From NCBI GenBank assembly GCA_003133345.1, contig PKXB01000076.1, positions 1 through 6,978 on the forward strand: DNA of 6,978 nucleotides, in the 5' to 3' direction. Shown in pieces: positions 1-6,978 of this stretch. The notes below the pieces were generated by a model, which ran no database searches, was not told where the DNA came from, and saw only the letters and a program-made list of their open reading frames with translations. Position 1 is the first letter of the stretch, and each line of letters opens with the position of its first letter. A program made the translations under genes and the position numbers. Source of the DNA: Hyphomicrobiales bacterium (GTDB lineage: Bacteria; Pseudomonadota; Alphaproteobacteria; Rhizobiales; Xanthobacteraceae).

Positions 1-72
1 CAATCTAAAGTAGTTTATGAGAAATATTCTACCCAGTTCCCGGCACCCCGCCCCGTCTAAAGCTGTGAACCG

Positions 73-112
73 TTGACATTTTTTGTCCAAGGCTTCGCGC
101 CCAAGCCACAAT
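73..112 (+). promoter_or_regulatory. possible promoter for the rsmB-type gene
   Basis: The 131 bases before the first gene hold a perfect TTGACA at 73-78, but no good -10 hexamer lies 16-18 bases downstream of it. An alternative pairing is TTGTCC (83-88), 18 bases, then CACAAT (107-112, four of six matches to TATAAT). That would put the transcript start a few bases before the ATG at 132. A small hairpin (GCCAC 105-109 with GTGGC 115-119, five-base loop) lies just before the start codon and overlaps the proposed -10. The call rests on motifs alone. The rest of 1-72 shows nothing I can name; it could belong to a neighbour upstream of the window. Confidence 0.25.
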
Positions 113-131
113 TCGTGGCAATGATTGGGGC

Positions 132-1499
132 ATGGCGCGTCCGCGCACCTCCCCGCAGCCGGAAGTCCCCGGCCTCGCCGCCCGAAGGATCGCCGCCGAC
201 ATTCTCGACGGCGTCCTGCGGCGGAAGATCGCGCTCGATGAGCAACTGTCCGGCAAAGCCGCCCATCCCGGCCTGGTCGGACTCGCCGACCGCGACCGCG
301 CGCTGATGCGCCGGCTCGCCGCCACCGTGCTGCGGCGTCTTGGTACCCTCCACCACATGCTCGGCGGATTTCTCGACAAGGGCTTTCCGTCCGAAGCGCC
401 GCGCGTGGAAACCATTTTGCTGATTGGCGCCGCGCAGATCCTCTGGCTCGAAGTGCCCGATCATGCCGCGGTCGATCTGTCGGTGCGCCTGGCGCAGGCC
501 GACCGCCGGGCGGCGCGCTATGCCGGGCTGATCAATGCCGTGCTACGGCGCGTGACGCAAAGTAAGACGGCGGCGCTTGCCAACATCTCGACACGCGACA
601 CGCCGAAATGGCTGGTGGCGCGCTGGACCAAACGCTATGGCGCCGAGACCGCGCGCACGATCGCCGCTGCCAATGGCCATGAGCCGGCGCTCGATCTCAC
701 CGTCAAATACGATGCCGAGTCATGGGCCGAGCGGCTGCGCGGCCGCGTGCTGCCGACCGGAACCGTGCGTACGATCGCGCATGGCGCGATCTCGCTGCTG
801 CCGGGCTTCAATGAAGGCGCCTGGTGGGTGCAGGACGCCGCCGCGTCACTGCCTGCCCGGCTTCTTGGCGACATGCGCGGTAAAGTGGTCGCCGACCTGT
901 GCGCAGCGCCCGGCGGCAAGACCGCGCAACTGGCGTTTGCCGGCGCGCGCGTCACCGCGGTCGATCGCTCCGCGGCGCGGCTCAACCGCCTACGCGAGAA
1001 TATGGCGCGGCTGGCGCTGCAAGCCGAGACCGTCACCGCCGACGTGCTGGAATGGCAACCTGGATCGTCCCAACCTGAATCGTCCAATGCCGGTCCATTC
1101 GACGCCGTGCTGCTCGATGCGCCCTGCTCCTCGACCGGCACCATCCGCCGCCACCCCGACATACCCTGGCTCAAGAGCGAAGCCGACATCGTGGTGCTGA
1201 CCTCCATGCAGCAGCGTCTGCTCGACCGCGCGGTCGATCTGCTCAAGCCCGGCGCCACCCTGGTCTATTGCGTCTGCTCGCTGGAGCCGGAGGAAGCCGA
1301 GGACCAGATCACGGCTCTGCTGGCGCGCGACCCGCGCGTCACCCGCATGCCTGTTGCAGCGCAAGAAGTATGCGGCCACGCCGAATTCCTCACCGCGGAT
1401 GGCGACCTGCGCACGCTGCCGCCACAACTGCCCGACCCCGATCCGCGCTGGGGCGGGCTCGATGGATTCTATGCCGCCCGGCTCACCCGCAAAGCCTAG
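132..1499 (+). CDS. rsmB: RsmB/NOP-family 16S rRNA (cytosine-5) methyltransferase with NusB-like N-terminal domain
   Basis: This 455-residue protein has the layout of RsmB (Sun/Fmu), a cytoplasmic enzyme that uses S-adenosylmethionine to methylate C5 of a cytosine (967 in E. coli) in 16S rRNA. Residues about 12-140 form the helical NusB-like RNA-binding domain (GLAARRIAADILDGVL; the segment around DHAAVDLSVRLAQ). Residues about 185-450 form the methyltransferase. Visible motifs are the SAM-binding DLCAAPGGKT at 255-264, motif IV DAPCSSTG at 329-336 with Cys332, and motif VI with Cys382 in VCSLEPEE. In this family the motif VI cysteine is the nucleophile and the motif IV cysteine helps release the product. 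The ATG at 132 is the only start in frame after the upstream stop at 66-68, though the GGGG just before it is too close to be a good ribosome site. The linker before motif IV carries a pentapeptide duplication (listed separately). The family call is firm; the exact target base in this organism is inferred. Confidence 0.93.
   Translation: MARPRTSPQPEVPGLAARRIAADILDGVLRRKIALDEQLSGKAAHPGLVGLADRDRALMRRLAATVLRRLGTLHHMLGGFLDKGFPSEAPRVETILLIGAAQILWLEVPDHAAVDLSVRLAQADRRAARYAGLINAVLRRVTQSKTAALANISTRDTPKWLVARWTKRYGAETARTIAAANGHEPALDLTVKYDAESWAERLRGRVLPTGTVRTIAHGAISLLPGFNEGAWWVQDAAASLPARLLGDMRGKVVADLCAAPGGKTAQLAFAGARVTAVDRSAARLNRLRENMARLALQAETVTADVLEWQPGSSQPESSNAGPFDAVLLDAPCSSTGTIRRHPDIPWLKSEADIVVLTSMQQRLLDRAVDLLKPGATLVYCVCSLEPEEAEDQITALLARDPRVTRMPVAAQEVCGHAEFLTADGDLRTLPPQLPDPDPRWGGLDGFYAARLTRKA
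1056..1085 (+). repeat. 15-bp in-frame tandem duplication within the rsmB-type gene
   Basis: Two adjacent 15-base units, CAACCTGGATCGTCC (1056-1070) and CAACCTGAATCGTCC (1071-1085), differ at one base. They start on a codon boundary and encode QPGSS-QPESS, residues 309-318. This is the loop between the SAM-binding part of the Rossmann fold and motif IV. The low-complexity Gln/Pro/Ser composition and position suggest a tolerated surface-loop expansion by replication slippage. Confidence 0.8.
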
Positions 1500-1592
1500 G
1501 GTCGGACCGGCATATTGGACCTTTGGCGACCCTTCGCTATCGTGTGGATTGTGCGCGAGAATCGGGCCGCGCCGCAGGGGACGAGCGCCTTC

Positions 1593-3353
1593 ATGATGCG
1601 GGTTTCGGTCGCGGAGCTGGCCAGGCTCTCCGTGCTTATCGGGCGCCGCGCATTCCGCAGCCTGCTCAGCCGCGTCAGCACAAATCCGCTGCTGCGCTGG
1701 CGGTTCGGTTCGACCAAGACCGACCGGCTGGTGATCGCGCCGCAGGACCTGCGCACCGCCGACGCCACCCGCGCCAGCGAAATCTATGCCGGCCGCTTCG
1801 CCTTCGCCGGCAAGGTGGTGATCTGCGACCGCCGCTCCCCCTTTGAAATGACGCCGCCGTCCGACGAATGGGCGGTGATGCTGCTGAGCTTCTCCTGGCT
1901 GCGCCATTTGCGCGCCGCCGACAGCGCCATCACCCGCGCCAATGCGCGCTCGCTGATCGACGACTGGATCAACCTGCAAGGCGGCTGGCATCCGCTCGGC
2001 TGGCGCGTCGATATTCTCTCGCGCCGCATTGTCTGCTGGCTCAGCCAGGCGCCGTTCGTATTGCAAGATGCCGACGCGCGCTTCTACCGCCGCTTCCTGC
2101 GCAGCCTGTCGCGGCAGGTGCGCTGTCTGCGCCGCTCGCTGAAACAGTCGCGCGACGGGCTGCCGCGGCTGCAGGCGGTGATCGCGCTCAATTATGCGAC
2201 GCTGTGCATGCAGGGGCAGTCCGGCAACCTGCGCGGCAACGCGCGCCGCCTGATCGAGGAACTGCGTCGCCAGATCCTGCCCGACGGCGGACATATCAGC
2301 CGCAATCCCGGCGCGCTGATCGAACTGCTGGTGGACCTGCTGCCGCTGCGCCAGTTGTTCTCCGCGCGCCACCTGCAGCCGCCGCCGGCGCTCAACAACG
2401 CCATCGACCGCATGATGCCGATGCTGCGTTTCTTCCGCCACGGCGACGGCAATTTCGCGCAATTCAACGGCATGGGCCCGACGCCGGTCGACCTGCTCGC
2501 CACCGTGCTCGCTTACGATGACGCCCGCGGCGCACCGGTGTCGAACGCGCCGCATTCCGGCTATCAGCGTATCGACGCCGGCCGCACCGCCCTCCTGATG
2601 GATACCGGCCGGCCGCCGCCGCTGGCTTTGAGCCAGGAGGCACATGCCGGCTGCCTGTCGTTCGAGTTGTCGTGCAACCAGCATCGGCTGGTGATCAATT
2701 GCGGGTTGCCGGCGGTGAACAAGGAAAACTGGCGGCAGGTGGCGCGCGCCACCGCGGCGCATTCCACCGTCACGTTCAACGACGAGTCGTCGTGCCGTTT
2801 CCTCGAGTCCCACCGATTGCGGCGGCTGCTGTTCGGCACGCCGATCGTCAGCGGACCGCACGACGTGCGCGTAATGCGCGAAGACAAGCCGGACGGCACG
2901 AATTTGACCGTCTCGCATGATGGTTACGCCAACGCCTTTAACGTGATCCACCACCGCGCGCTGCGGCTTAGCCCCGACGGCCGCGCGCTCGATGGCGAGG
3001 ACAGTTTCACGCCGGCGGTAGGCGCCGCGCTGCCGGCGGATAAAAGCGACGAATTCACTGTCCGTTTTCACCTGCATCCCTCGATCAAGGCCAACCGGCT
3101 GTCGGACGGCCGCGGCGTTATCCTGCTGCTGCCCGACCGCGAGCTGTGGACCTTCAATTCCTATGGCGAACCCGTGCAGATCGAGGAAAGCGTGTATCTC
3201 TCCGGCTCGGACGGGCCGCGTCGCACCGTGCAGATCGTGATTTACGGCCACGCCCGCGATCAGGCCAATGTGCGCTGGAGTTTCCGCCACACCCCGCCGG
3301 CACCGCCGGGCACCCGGCCCGAGCGGGCGGACGAGCCGGAATTGCCGCTGTGA
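1593..3353 (+). CDS. heparinase II/III-like protein
   Basis: This 586-residue protein resembles the heparinase II/III-like proteins common in Rhizobiales. The family belongs to a polysaccharide-lyase fold, with an N-terminal alpha/alpha toroid and a C-terminal beta-sandwich. Here the helical part covers roughly residues 90-310 (for example LLPDGGHISRNP at 228-239 and MLRFFRHGDGNF at 277-288). The heparinase II/III domain covers roughly 320-560, with HAGCLSFELS at 351-360, ARATAAHSTVTFND at 384-397, a histidine-containing FHLHPSIKA at 492-500, and RRTVQIVI at 543-550. No signal peptide or membrane segment is evident, so export is not shown. A frame-compatible TTG at 1515 would add 26 residues but has no ribosome site. 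The ATG at 1593 follows an AGGGGA with about 11 bases of spacing; the ATG at 1596 is an alternative. The gene lies 93 bases after the methyltransferase gene with no terminator between them. The substrate is unknown; a role on cell-envelope or extracellular polysaccharide is inference from the family. Confidence 0.85.
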   Translation: MMRVSVAELARLSVLIGRRAFRSLLSRVSTNPLLRWRFGSTKTDRLVIAPQDLRTADATRASEIYAGRFAFAGKVVICDRRSPFEMTPPSDEWAVMLLSFSWLRHLRAADSAITRANARSLIDDWINLQGGWHPLGWRVDILSRRIVCWLSQAPFVLQDADARFYRRFLRSLSRQVRCLRRSLKQSRDGLPRLQAVIALNYATLCMQGQSGNLRGNARRLIEELRRQILPDGGHISRNPGALIELLVDLLPLRQLFSARHLQPPPALNNAIDRMMPMLRFFRHGDGNFAQFNGMGPTPVDLLATVLAYDDARGAPVSNAPHSGYQRIDAGRTALLMDTGRPPPLALSQEAHAGCLSFELSCNQHRLVINCGLPAVNKENWRQVARATAAHSTVTFNDESSCRFLESHRLRRLLFGTPIVSGPHDVRVMREDKPDGTNLTVSHDGYANAFNVIHHRALRLSPDGRALDGEDSFTPAVGAALPADKSDEFTVRFHLHPSIKANRLSDGRGVILLLPDRELWTFNSYGEPVQIEESVYLSGSDGPRRTVQIVIYGHARDQANVRWSFRHTPPAPPGTRPERADEPELPL

Positions 3354-3361
3354 CTTCCTTC

Positions 3362-3482
3362 ACCTCCCCCCTTGCGGGGGAGGTCGGCGAGCGACATTAG
3401 TCGCGAGCCGGGTGGGGGGTGACTCGCCACGGCGCGTTGCAAGACACCCCCCTCCCCAACCCTCCCCCACAAGAGGGGAGGG
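3362..3482. repeat. compound palindromic intergenic element before purH
   Basis: This element fills most of the 174-base gap after the heparinase-like gene and is built symmetrically. A perfect 9-bp hairpin (arms 3362-3370 and 3376-3384, loop CTTGC) begins it, and an 8-bp hairpin (3460-3467 with 3475-3482) ends it. Between them, a G-rich arm (3411-3421) is complementary to a C-rich arm (3445-3455) at 10 of 11 positions. The left half also has a second stem: CGGC 3385-3388 with GCCG 3407-3410, then GCGAC 3391-3395 with GTCGC 3400-3404 around loop ATTA. The sequence style (CTCCCC-stem, then GGCGAGCG, then CGGGTGGGG) is, from memory, that of dispersed intergenic palindromes common in Rhizobiales genomes. 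The first hairpin starts 8 bases after the upstream stop and could slow or end transcription, but no T-run follows it. I see no convincing purH promoter between the element and the gene. Confidence 0.8.
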
Positions 3483-3527
3483 AGCACGCCTTGCGCTTAG
3501 CGGCACTCCGGATCACGAAAGTAGCCC

Positions 3528-5120
<1,593 letters not shown>

Positions 5121-5125
5121 TGCTT

Positions 5126-5156
5126 CTTATCCCTCCCCTGAAAGGGGAGGGATGAG
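5126..5156 (+). terminator. possible purH transcription-end hairpin
   Basis: A stem of up to 14 pairs (5126-5139 with 5143-5156, one G-T wobble, loop GAA) starts five bases after the purH stop. The strength and position suit a 3'-end or RNA-stabilising structure. It is followed by GCGCGAAGCG, not a T-run, so intrinsic termination in the E. coli sense is not supported. It is also the left arm of the larger palindromic element. Confidence 0.35.
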
Positions 5157-5260
5157 CGCGAAGCGCCCGGGGGTGGGGGCAATTCGATGCGGCACGCGGG
5201 CCCCCCACCCGGCCGCTCGCTACGCTCGCGTCCACCCTCCCCCGCAAGCGGGGGAGGGAT
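5126..5260. repeat. compound palindromic element between convergent purH and dksA
   Basis: This has the same plan as the element before purH. A long hairpin stands at the left (core arms 5130-5139 and 5143-5152, loop GAA). A 10-bp hairpin stands at the right (5235-5244 with 5249-5258, loop CAAG). The G-rich arm 5171-5179 is perfectly complementary to the C-rich arm 5202-5210. The left half also has GCGC 5156-5159 pairing with GCGC 5163-5166. At the equivalent place the right half carries a direct repeat, GCTCGC (5215-5220 and 5224-5229). The two halves read outward-in as inverted copies of one unit (TATCCCTCCCC-stem, GCG arm, CGGG-GGGG). It occupies nearly the whole 154-base gap between two converging genes, so it is well placed to affect 3' ends of both transcripts. 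Confidence 0.8.
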
Positions 5261-5274
5261 AAGGAAGAATACCC

Positions 5275-5694
5275 TCAATCGTCGCGATACACCCGCTCGC
5301 GCTGCTCGTGGCGCTCCTGCGCTTCCACCGACAGCGTCGCGATCGGGCGCGCTTCCAGGCGGCGGATCGAGATCGGCTCGCCGGTCTCCTCGCAAAAGCC
5401 GTAGGTGCCATCGTCGATGCGCCCGAGCGCTTCGTCGATCTTGGCGATCAGCTTGCGCTGGCGGTCGCGCGCGCGCAGCTCGATGGCGCGATCGGTTTCC
5501 GATGAAGCCCGGTCGGCGATATCCGGATGGTTCTGGTTCTCCTCCTGCAGATGCAGGAGCGTCTCCTTGGCCTCCTTCAAGATGTCTTCCCGCCATGTGA
5601 GCAGCTTCAAGCGGAAATAGTCCCGCTGGCGCTCGTTCATGAACGGCTCCTTGTCGGACGGCAGATAAGGCTTGGTTTTAGTTCTGGCCAACAT
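5275..5694 (-). CDS. dksA: DksA/TraR-family RNA polymerase regulator, cysteine-poor form
   Basis: DksA binds the secondary channel of RNA polymerase and, with ppGpp, adjusts initiation at rRNA and biosynthetic promoters. This 139-residue protein has the long coiled coil (about residues 24-95) with the tip DIADRASSE at 58-66. The tip keeps the two aspartates and the alanine (Asp58, Asp61, Ala63) that match the functional Asp71, Asp74 and Ala76 of E. coli DksA. IRRLEARP at 110-117 is also conserved. Of the four cysteines that hold zinc in E. coli, only the first remains (Cys101); the others are Thr104, Ser122 and Ala125. The ATG at 5694 is preferred: AGGGAG lies 8 bases before it and overlaps the in-frame GTG at 5703, which therefore cannot use that site. 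The gene lies 177 bases downstream of fliX on the same strand and converges on purH. The family is secure; behaviour without zinc is inferred from zinc-independent relatives such as P. aeruginosa DksA2. Confidence 0.95.
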   Translation of the reverse strand: MLARTKTKPYLPSDKEPFMNERQRDYFRLKLLTWREDILKEAKETLLHLQEENQNHPDIADRASSETDRAIELRARDRQRKLIAKIDEALGRIDDGTYGFCEETGEPISIRRLEARPIATLSVEAQERHEQRERVYRDD

Positions 5695-5702
5695 CCCACT
5701 CA

Positions 5703-5708
5703 CTCCCT
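5703..5708 (-). promoter_or_regulatory. ribosome binding site that fixes the dksA start
   Basis: The - strand reads AGGGAG, then 8 bases, then ATG at 5694. The last G of this motif is also the first base of the in-frame GTG at 5703-5701. The motif is therefore correctly spaced for the ATG and unusable for the GTG, which makes the shorter, 139-residue product more likely. Confidence 0.7.
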
Positions 5709-5753
5709 GACTTCTTTTGTTCTTGGTGCGACGATTTGTCCCCGCGCGGCAGG

Positions 5754-5782
5754 CTTATATACGCGTGCCAAGCCCCGGACAA
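5754..5782 (-). promoter_or_regulatory. possible sigma-70-type promoter for dksA
   Basis: On the - strand TTGTCC (5782-5777) is separated by 17 bases from TATAAG (5759-5754), giving a start near 5747 and a leader of about 50 bases before the dksA ATG. The AT-rich TATATAAG is a clear local exception in GC-rich sequence. This would let dksA be expressed apart from fliX. The rest of the 177-base gap (5783-5871) shows no clear terminator for fliX. Confidence 0.4.
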
Positions 5783-5871
5783 CATCCGAGTGGAGCTAAC
5801 CGCCTGGACGGATTATTGTTATAGTTCAGTGGCTTATGCCGATGGGCCGGCTGGGCGGGGCAACGTTGAGG

Positions 5872-6282
5872 CTAGCGGATGCCGGCTTTGGCCAGTTCGA
5901 CCGCCACGCGCAGGTCGATTTCGCCCAAAACCGAGTCCAGCCCGGGGTCGCCGGTTTGCTCGCCCAGCCCCTCGGCCGCGACCTTGAGGCGCGCCAGCGT
6001 GGAGCCATCCACGCTGCCATCGAGCAAACCGAGCTTGAGCGTATCGAGCACGTCGAGCGCCTTGCGGCCCTTGGCGACCGCGCGTTTCTTGCGTTCGGTC
6101 GGTGTCTCGACGCCCTGCAAGGCGATCAGCGCATCGACGGTCGAGACTGCGCGCAGTGAGCCGGCCGCGGCGGAATTGCGCGGCGCCTCCTGCTCGCTGA
6201 CCGTGAAGGCGCCGCCGGCGCTGCGGCGCGCCGTGGCCGGCGCCGACGCCAGCGCAGTTCCGTTCGATCCGTGAATGCGCAT
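5872..6282 (-). CDS. fliX: flagellar assembly regulator FliX
   Basis: FliX is an alphaproteobacterial regulator. In Caulobacter it links early flagellar assembly to the sigma-54 activator FlbD, so that later flagellar genes turn on only once the early structure is built. This 136-residue protein has the FliX form: a short start MRIHGSNGT, a variable Ala/Ser-rich stretch to about residue 46, then conserved helices TVDALIALQGVE (48-59), RAVAKGRKALDVLDTLKLGLLDG (67-89 including flanks) and GDPGLDSVLGEIDLRVAVEL (111-130). An in-frame GTG at 6297 would add five residues; the ATG at 6282 is preferred because FliX proteins begin MRI. The gene is divergent from flgI, the same pairing as in Caulobacter as I recall it, which supports the call. 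No sigma-54 site is seen in its own direction, but a CtrA-like box is. Confidence 0.9.
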   Translation of the reverse strand: MRIHGSNGTALASAPATARRSAGGAFTVSEQEAPRNSAAAGSLRAVSTVDALIALQGVETPTERKKRAVAKGRKALDVLDTLKLGLLDGSVDGSTLARLKVAAEGLGEQTGDPGLDSVLGEIDLRVAVELAKAGIR

Positions 6283-6340
6283 CGCTGAAGACCCCACCCG
6301 ACAATCGTCGGTCCCCGAATACCTTTAAACGTGGGCCGTT

Positions 6341-6359
6341 ATGGTTAATCCCCGGTAAA
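6341..6359 (-). promoter_or_regulatory. CtrA-like binding box upstream of fliX
   Basis: The - strand reads TTTA, seven bases, then TTAACCAT (6359 to 6341). The CtrA consensus is TTAA-N7-TTAA, often extended to TTAACCAT, so this is a one-mismatch match with the second half complete. It lies 59 bases upstream of the fliX ATG. A second half-site, TTAACCA, lies on the + strand at 6417-6423 in inverted orientation. Caulobacter class II flagellar genes are CtrA-controlled, so the place is sensible. Binding has not been shown. Confidence 0.45.
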
Positions 6360-6364
6360 AATGC

Positions 6365-6379
6365 CGGCAAAAATTGCCG
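6365..6379. promoter_or_regulatory. palindrome between fliX and flgI, candidate activator site
   Basis: CGGCAA and TTGCCG form a perfect 6-bp inverted repeat with a 3-base AAA spacer. It lies roughly 120-140 bases upstream of the predicted sigma-54 start for flgI, a usual distance for the enhancer of a sigma-54 activator such as FlbD. It equally lies upstream of fliX. The binding protein is unknown; I have not matched it to a defined FlbD consensus. Confidence 0.3.
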
Positions 6380-6474
6380 CTTGGTGCGTTTCCTGCCGGA
6401 CGTCTGGTGCGCCGCGTTAACCACGCCGATTCAAAAACATGAAGCTTGCCAGAGTCTTGGGCAGCGCGCCCGGG

Positions 6475-6491
6475 TTGGCACGGCGTTCGCA
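6475..6491 (+). promoter_or_regulatory. sigma-54 (RpoN) -24/-12 promoter for flgI
   Basis: TTGGCACGGCGTTCGCA matches the RpoN consensus TGGCACG-N4-TTGCA with one change (TC for TT in the -12 element). The invariant GG (6477-6478) and GC (6489-6490) are exactly ten bases apart. Transcription would start near 6502, giving a leader of about 28 bases that contains the flgI ribosome site. Sigma-54 control of basal-body and hook genes is established in Caulobacter, and the neighbouring fliX encodes part of that control circuit. Confidence 0.8.
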
Positions 6492-6518
6492 TAACTAATG
6501 ACAGTCAACCGTCACATT

Positions 6519-6524
6519 GGGGAG
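6519..6524 (+). promoter_or_regulatory. ribosome binding site of flgI
   Basis: GGGGAG with five bases to the ATG at 6530 supports this start, which also gives a complete signal peptide. Confidence 0.7.
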
Positions 6525-6529
6525 CAGTG

Positions 6530-6978
6530 ATGACGAGGACGTTGCGAGCCGCATTGCTGGCCGTGCTATTGACCGCGTTCGCCGCGCCGAACGCGTGGGC
6601 GACTTCGCGCATCAAGGACCTCGCCAATATCGAGGGCGTGCGGCAGAACCAGCTCATTGGTTATGGACTGGTGGTCGGCCTCAACGGCACCGGCGACACA
6701 CTCAACAATATTCCCTTCACCAAGCAGTCGCTTACCGCGATGCTGGAACGGCTCGGCGTCAACATCCGCGGCCAGACCCTGCGCACCGGCAACGTCGCCG
6801 CCGTGATGGTGACCGCCAATCTGCCGCCGTTCGGCACGCAAGGCACCCGCATCGACATCACGGTCTCCGCGCTCGGCGACAGCAAGAGCCTGCAAGGCGG
6901 CGTGCTGCTGGTGACCCCGCTGCTCGGCGCCGACGGCAACGTCTACGCGGTCGGCCAGGGCTCGGTGGCGATCGGCGG
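6530..6978 (+). CDS. flgI: flagellar P-ring protein FlgI, N-terminal part (runs off the window)
   Basis: FlgI forms the P ring that surrounds the flagellar rod in the peptidoglycan layer. The first 149 codons are present, and the gene continues past the window end without a stop. Residues 1-24 are a classic Sec signal peptide: positively charged start MTRTLR, hydrophobic AALLAVLLTAFAA, and a likely cleavage after AWA (residues 22-24), placing the product in the periplasm. The mature N-terminus shows the strongly conserved FlgI signature RIKDLANIEGVRQNQLIGYG (27-46), then LVVGLNGTGD. IDITVSALGDSKSLQGG and LLVTPLLGADG follow, as expected. The normal family length is about 370 residues, so roughly 60% is missing. 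It is preceded by a sigma-54 promoter and divergent from fliX. Confidence 0.96.
   Translation, partial: MTRTLRAALLAVLLTAFAAPNAWATSRIKDLANIEGVRQNQLIGYGLVVGLNGTGDTLNNIPFTKQSLTAMLERLGVNIRGQTLRTGNVAAVMVTANLPPFGTQGTRIDITVSALGDSKSLQGGVLLVTPLLGADGNVYAVGQGSVAIG

Noticed and set aside
1515..1592. TTG-initiated extension of the heparinase-like protein
   Set aside because: There is no ribosome site before 1515, and the 26 added residues do not look like the remembered family N-terminus; the ATG at 1593 has a plausible site.
990..3290. A 766-codon open frame on the - strand opposite the methyltransferase and heparinase-like genes
   Set aside because: It is antisense to two well-recognised genes, crosses their boundary, and its translation is low in recognisable motifs and rich in Arg/Ala/Gln/His. 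This is the usual mirror frame in GC-rich DNA.
5171..5179. G-quadruplex in the G-rich arm
   Set aside because: The G-runs are part of an inverted repeat with a perfect complementary arm, which explains them more simply.
5755..5773. Sigma-54 promoter for dksA (TTGGCACG on the - strand)
   Set aside because: The -24 half is present, but the position ten bases after GG reads TA instead of GC, so the spacing rule fails; a sigma-70-like promoter fits better.
5783..5871. Small gene or RNA gene between fliX and dksA
   Set aside because: There is no start with a ribosome site, no coding-like frame and no tRNA-like fold. Two GCCGGC palindromes are present but too far apart to be a convincing terminator.

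Overview
The window is about 7 kb of GC-rich chromosomal DNA with alphaproteobacterial gene content. The best guess is Rhizobiales, Bradyrhizobium/Xanthobacter-like. The reasons are the order RsmB-type methyltransferase, heparinase II/III-like protein, purH; the close resemblance of all the proteins to what I remember of that group; a cysteine-poor DksA; and the presence of FliX, a flagellar regulator restricted to alphaproteobacteria. No genus is claimed. I see no mobile element, CRISPR array, tRNA or rRNA, and no gene-scale shift in composition.

Left half, all on the + strand: an RsmB/NOP-family rRNA cytosine-5 methyltransferase (132-1499), a heparinase II/III-like protein (1593-3353) and purH (3528-5120), which encodes the bifunctional enzyme for the last two steps of IMP synthesis. 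The first two genes are 93 bases apart with no visible terminator and may be co-transcribed. A compound palindromic element (3362-3482) separates the second from purH. A second element with the same layout (5126-5260) fills the space between purH and the convergent dksA gene.

Right half: on the - strand, fliX (6282 to 5872) is followed by dksA (5694 to 5275). flgI, the flagellar P-ring protein, starts at 6530 on the + strand and runs off the window. The 247-base space between the divergent fliX and flgI is the most informative non-coding stretch. It has a near-consensus sigma-54 promoter pointing at flgI (6475-6491), a CtrA-like box oriented toward fliX (6341-6359), and a small palindrome (6365-6379) at a plausible distance for an activator site. 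This fits the FliX/FlbD/sigma-54/CtrA flagellar hierarchy known from Caulobacter.

Overall the region is ordinary core genome. The points worth a second look are the fliX-flgI regulatory region, the loss of three of four zinc cysteines in DksA, the paired head-to-head palindromic elements on both sides of purH, and a small in-frame duplication in rsmB. I found nothing that supports a new multi-gene system.
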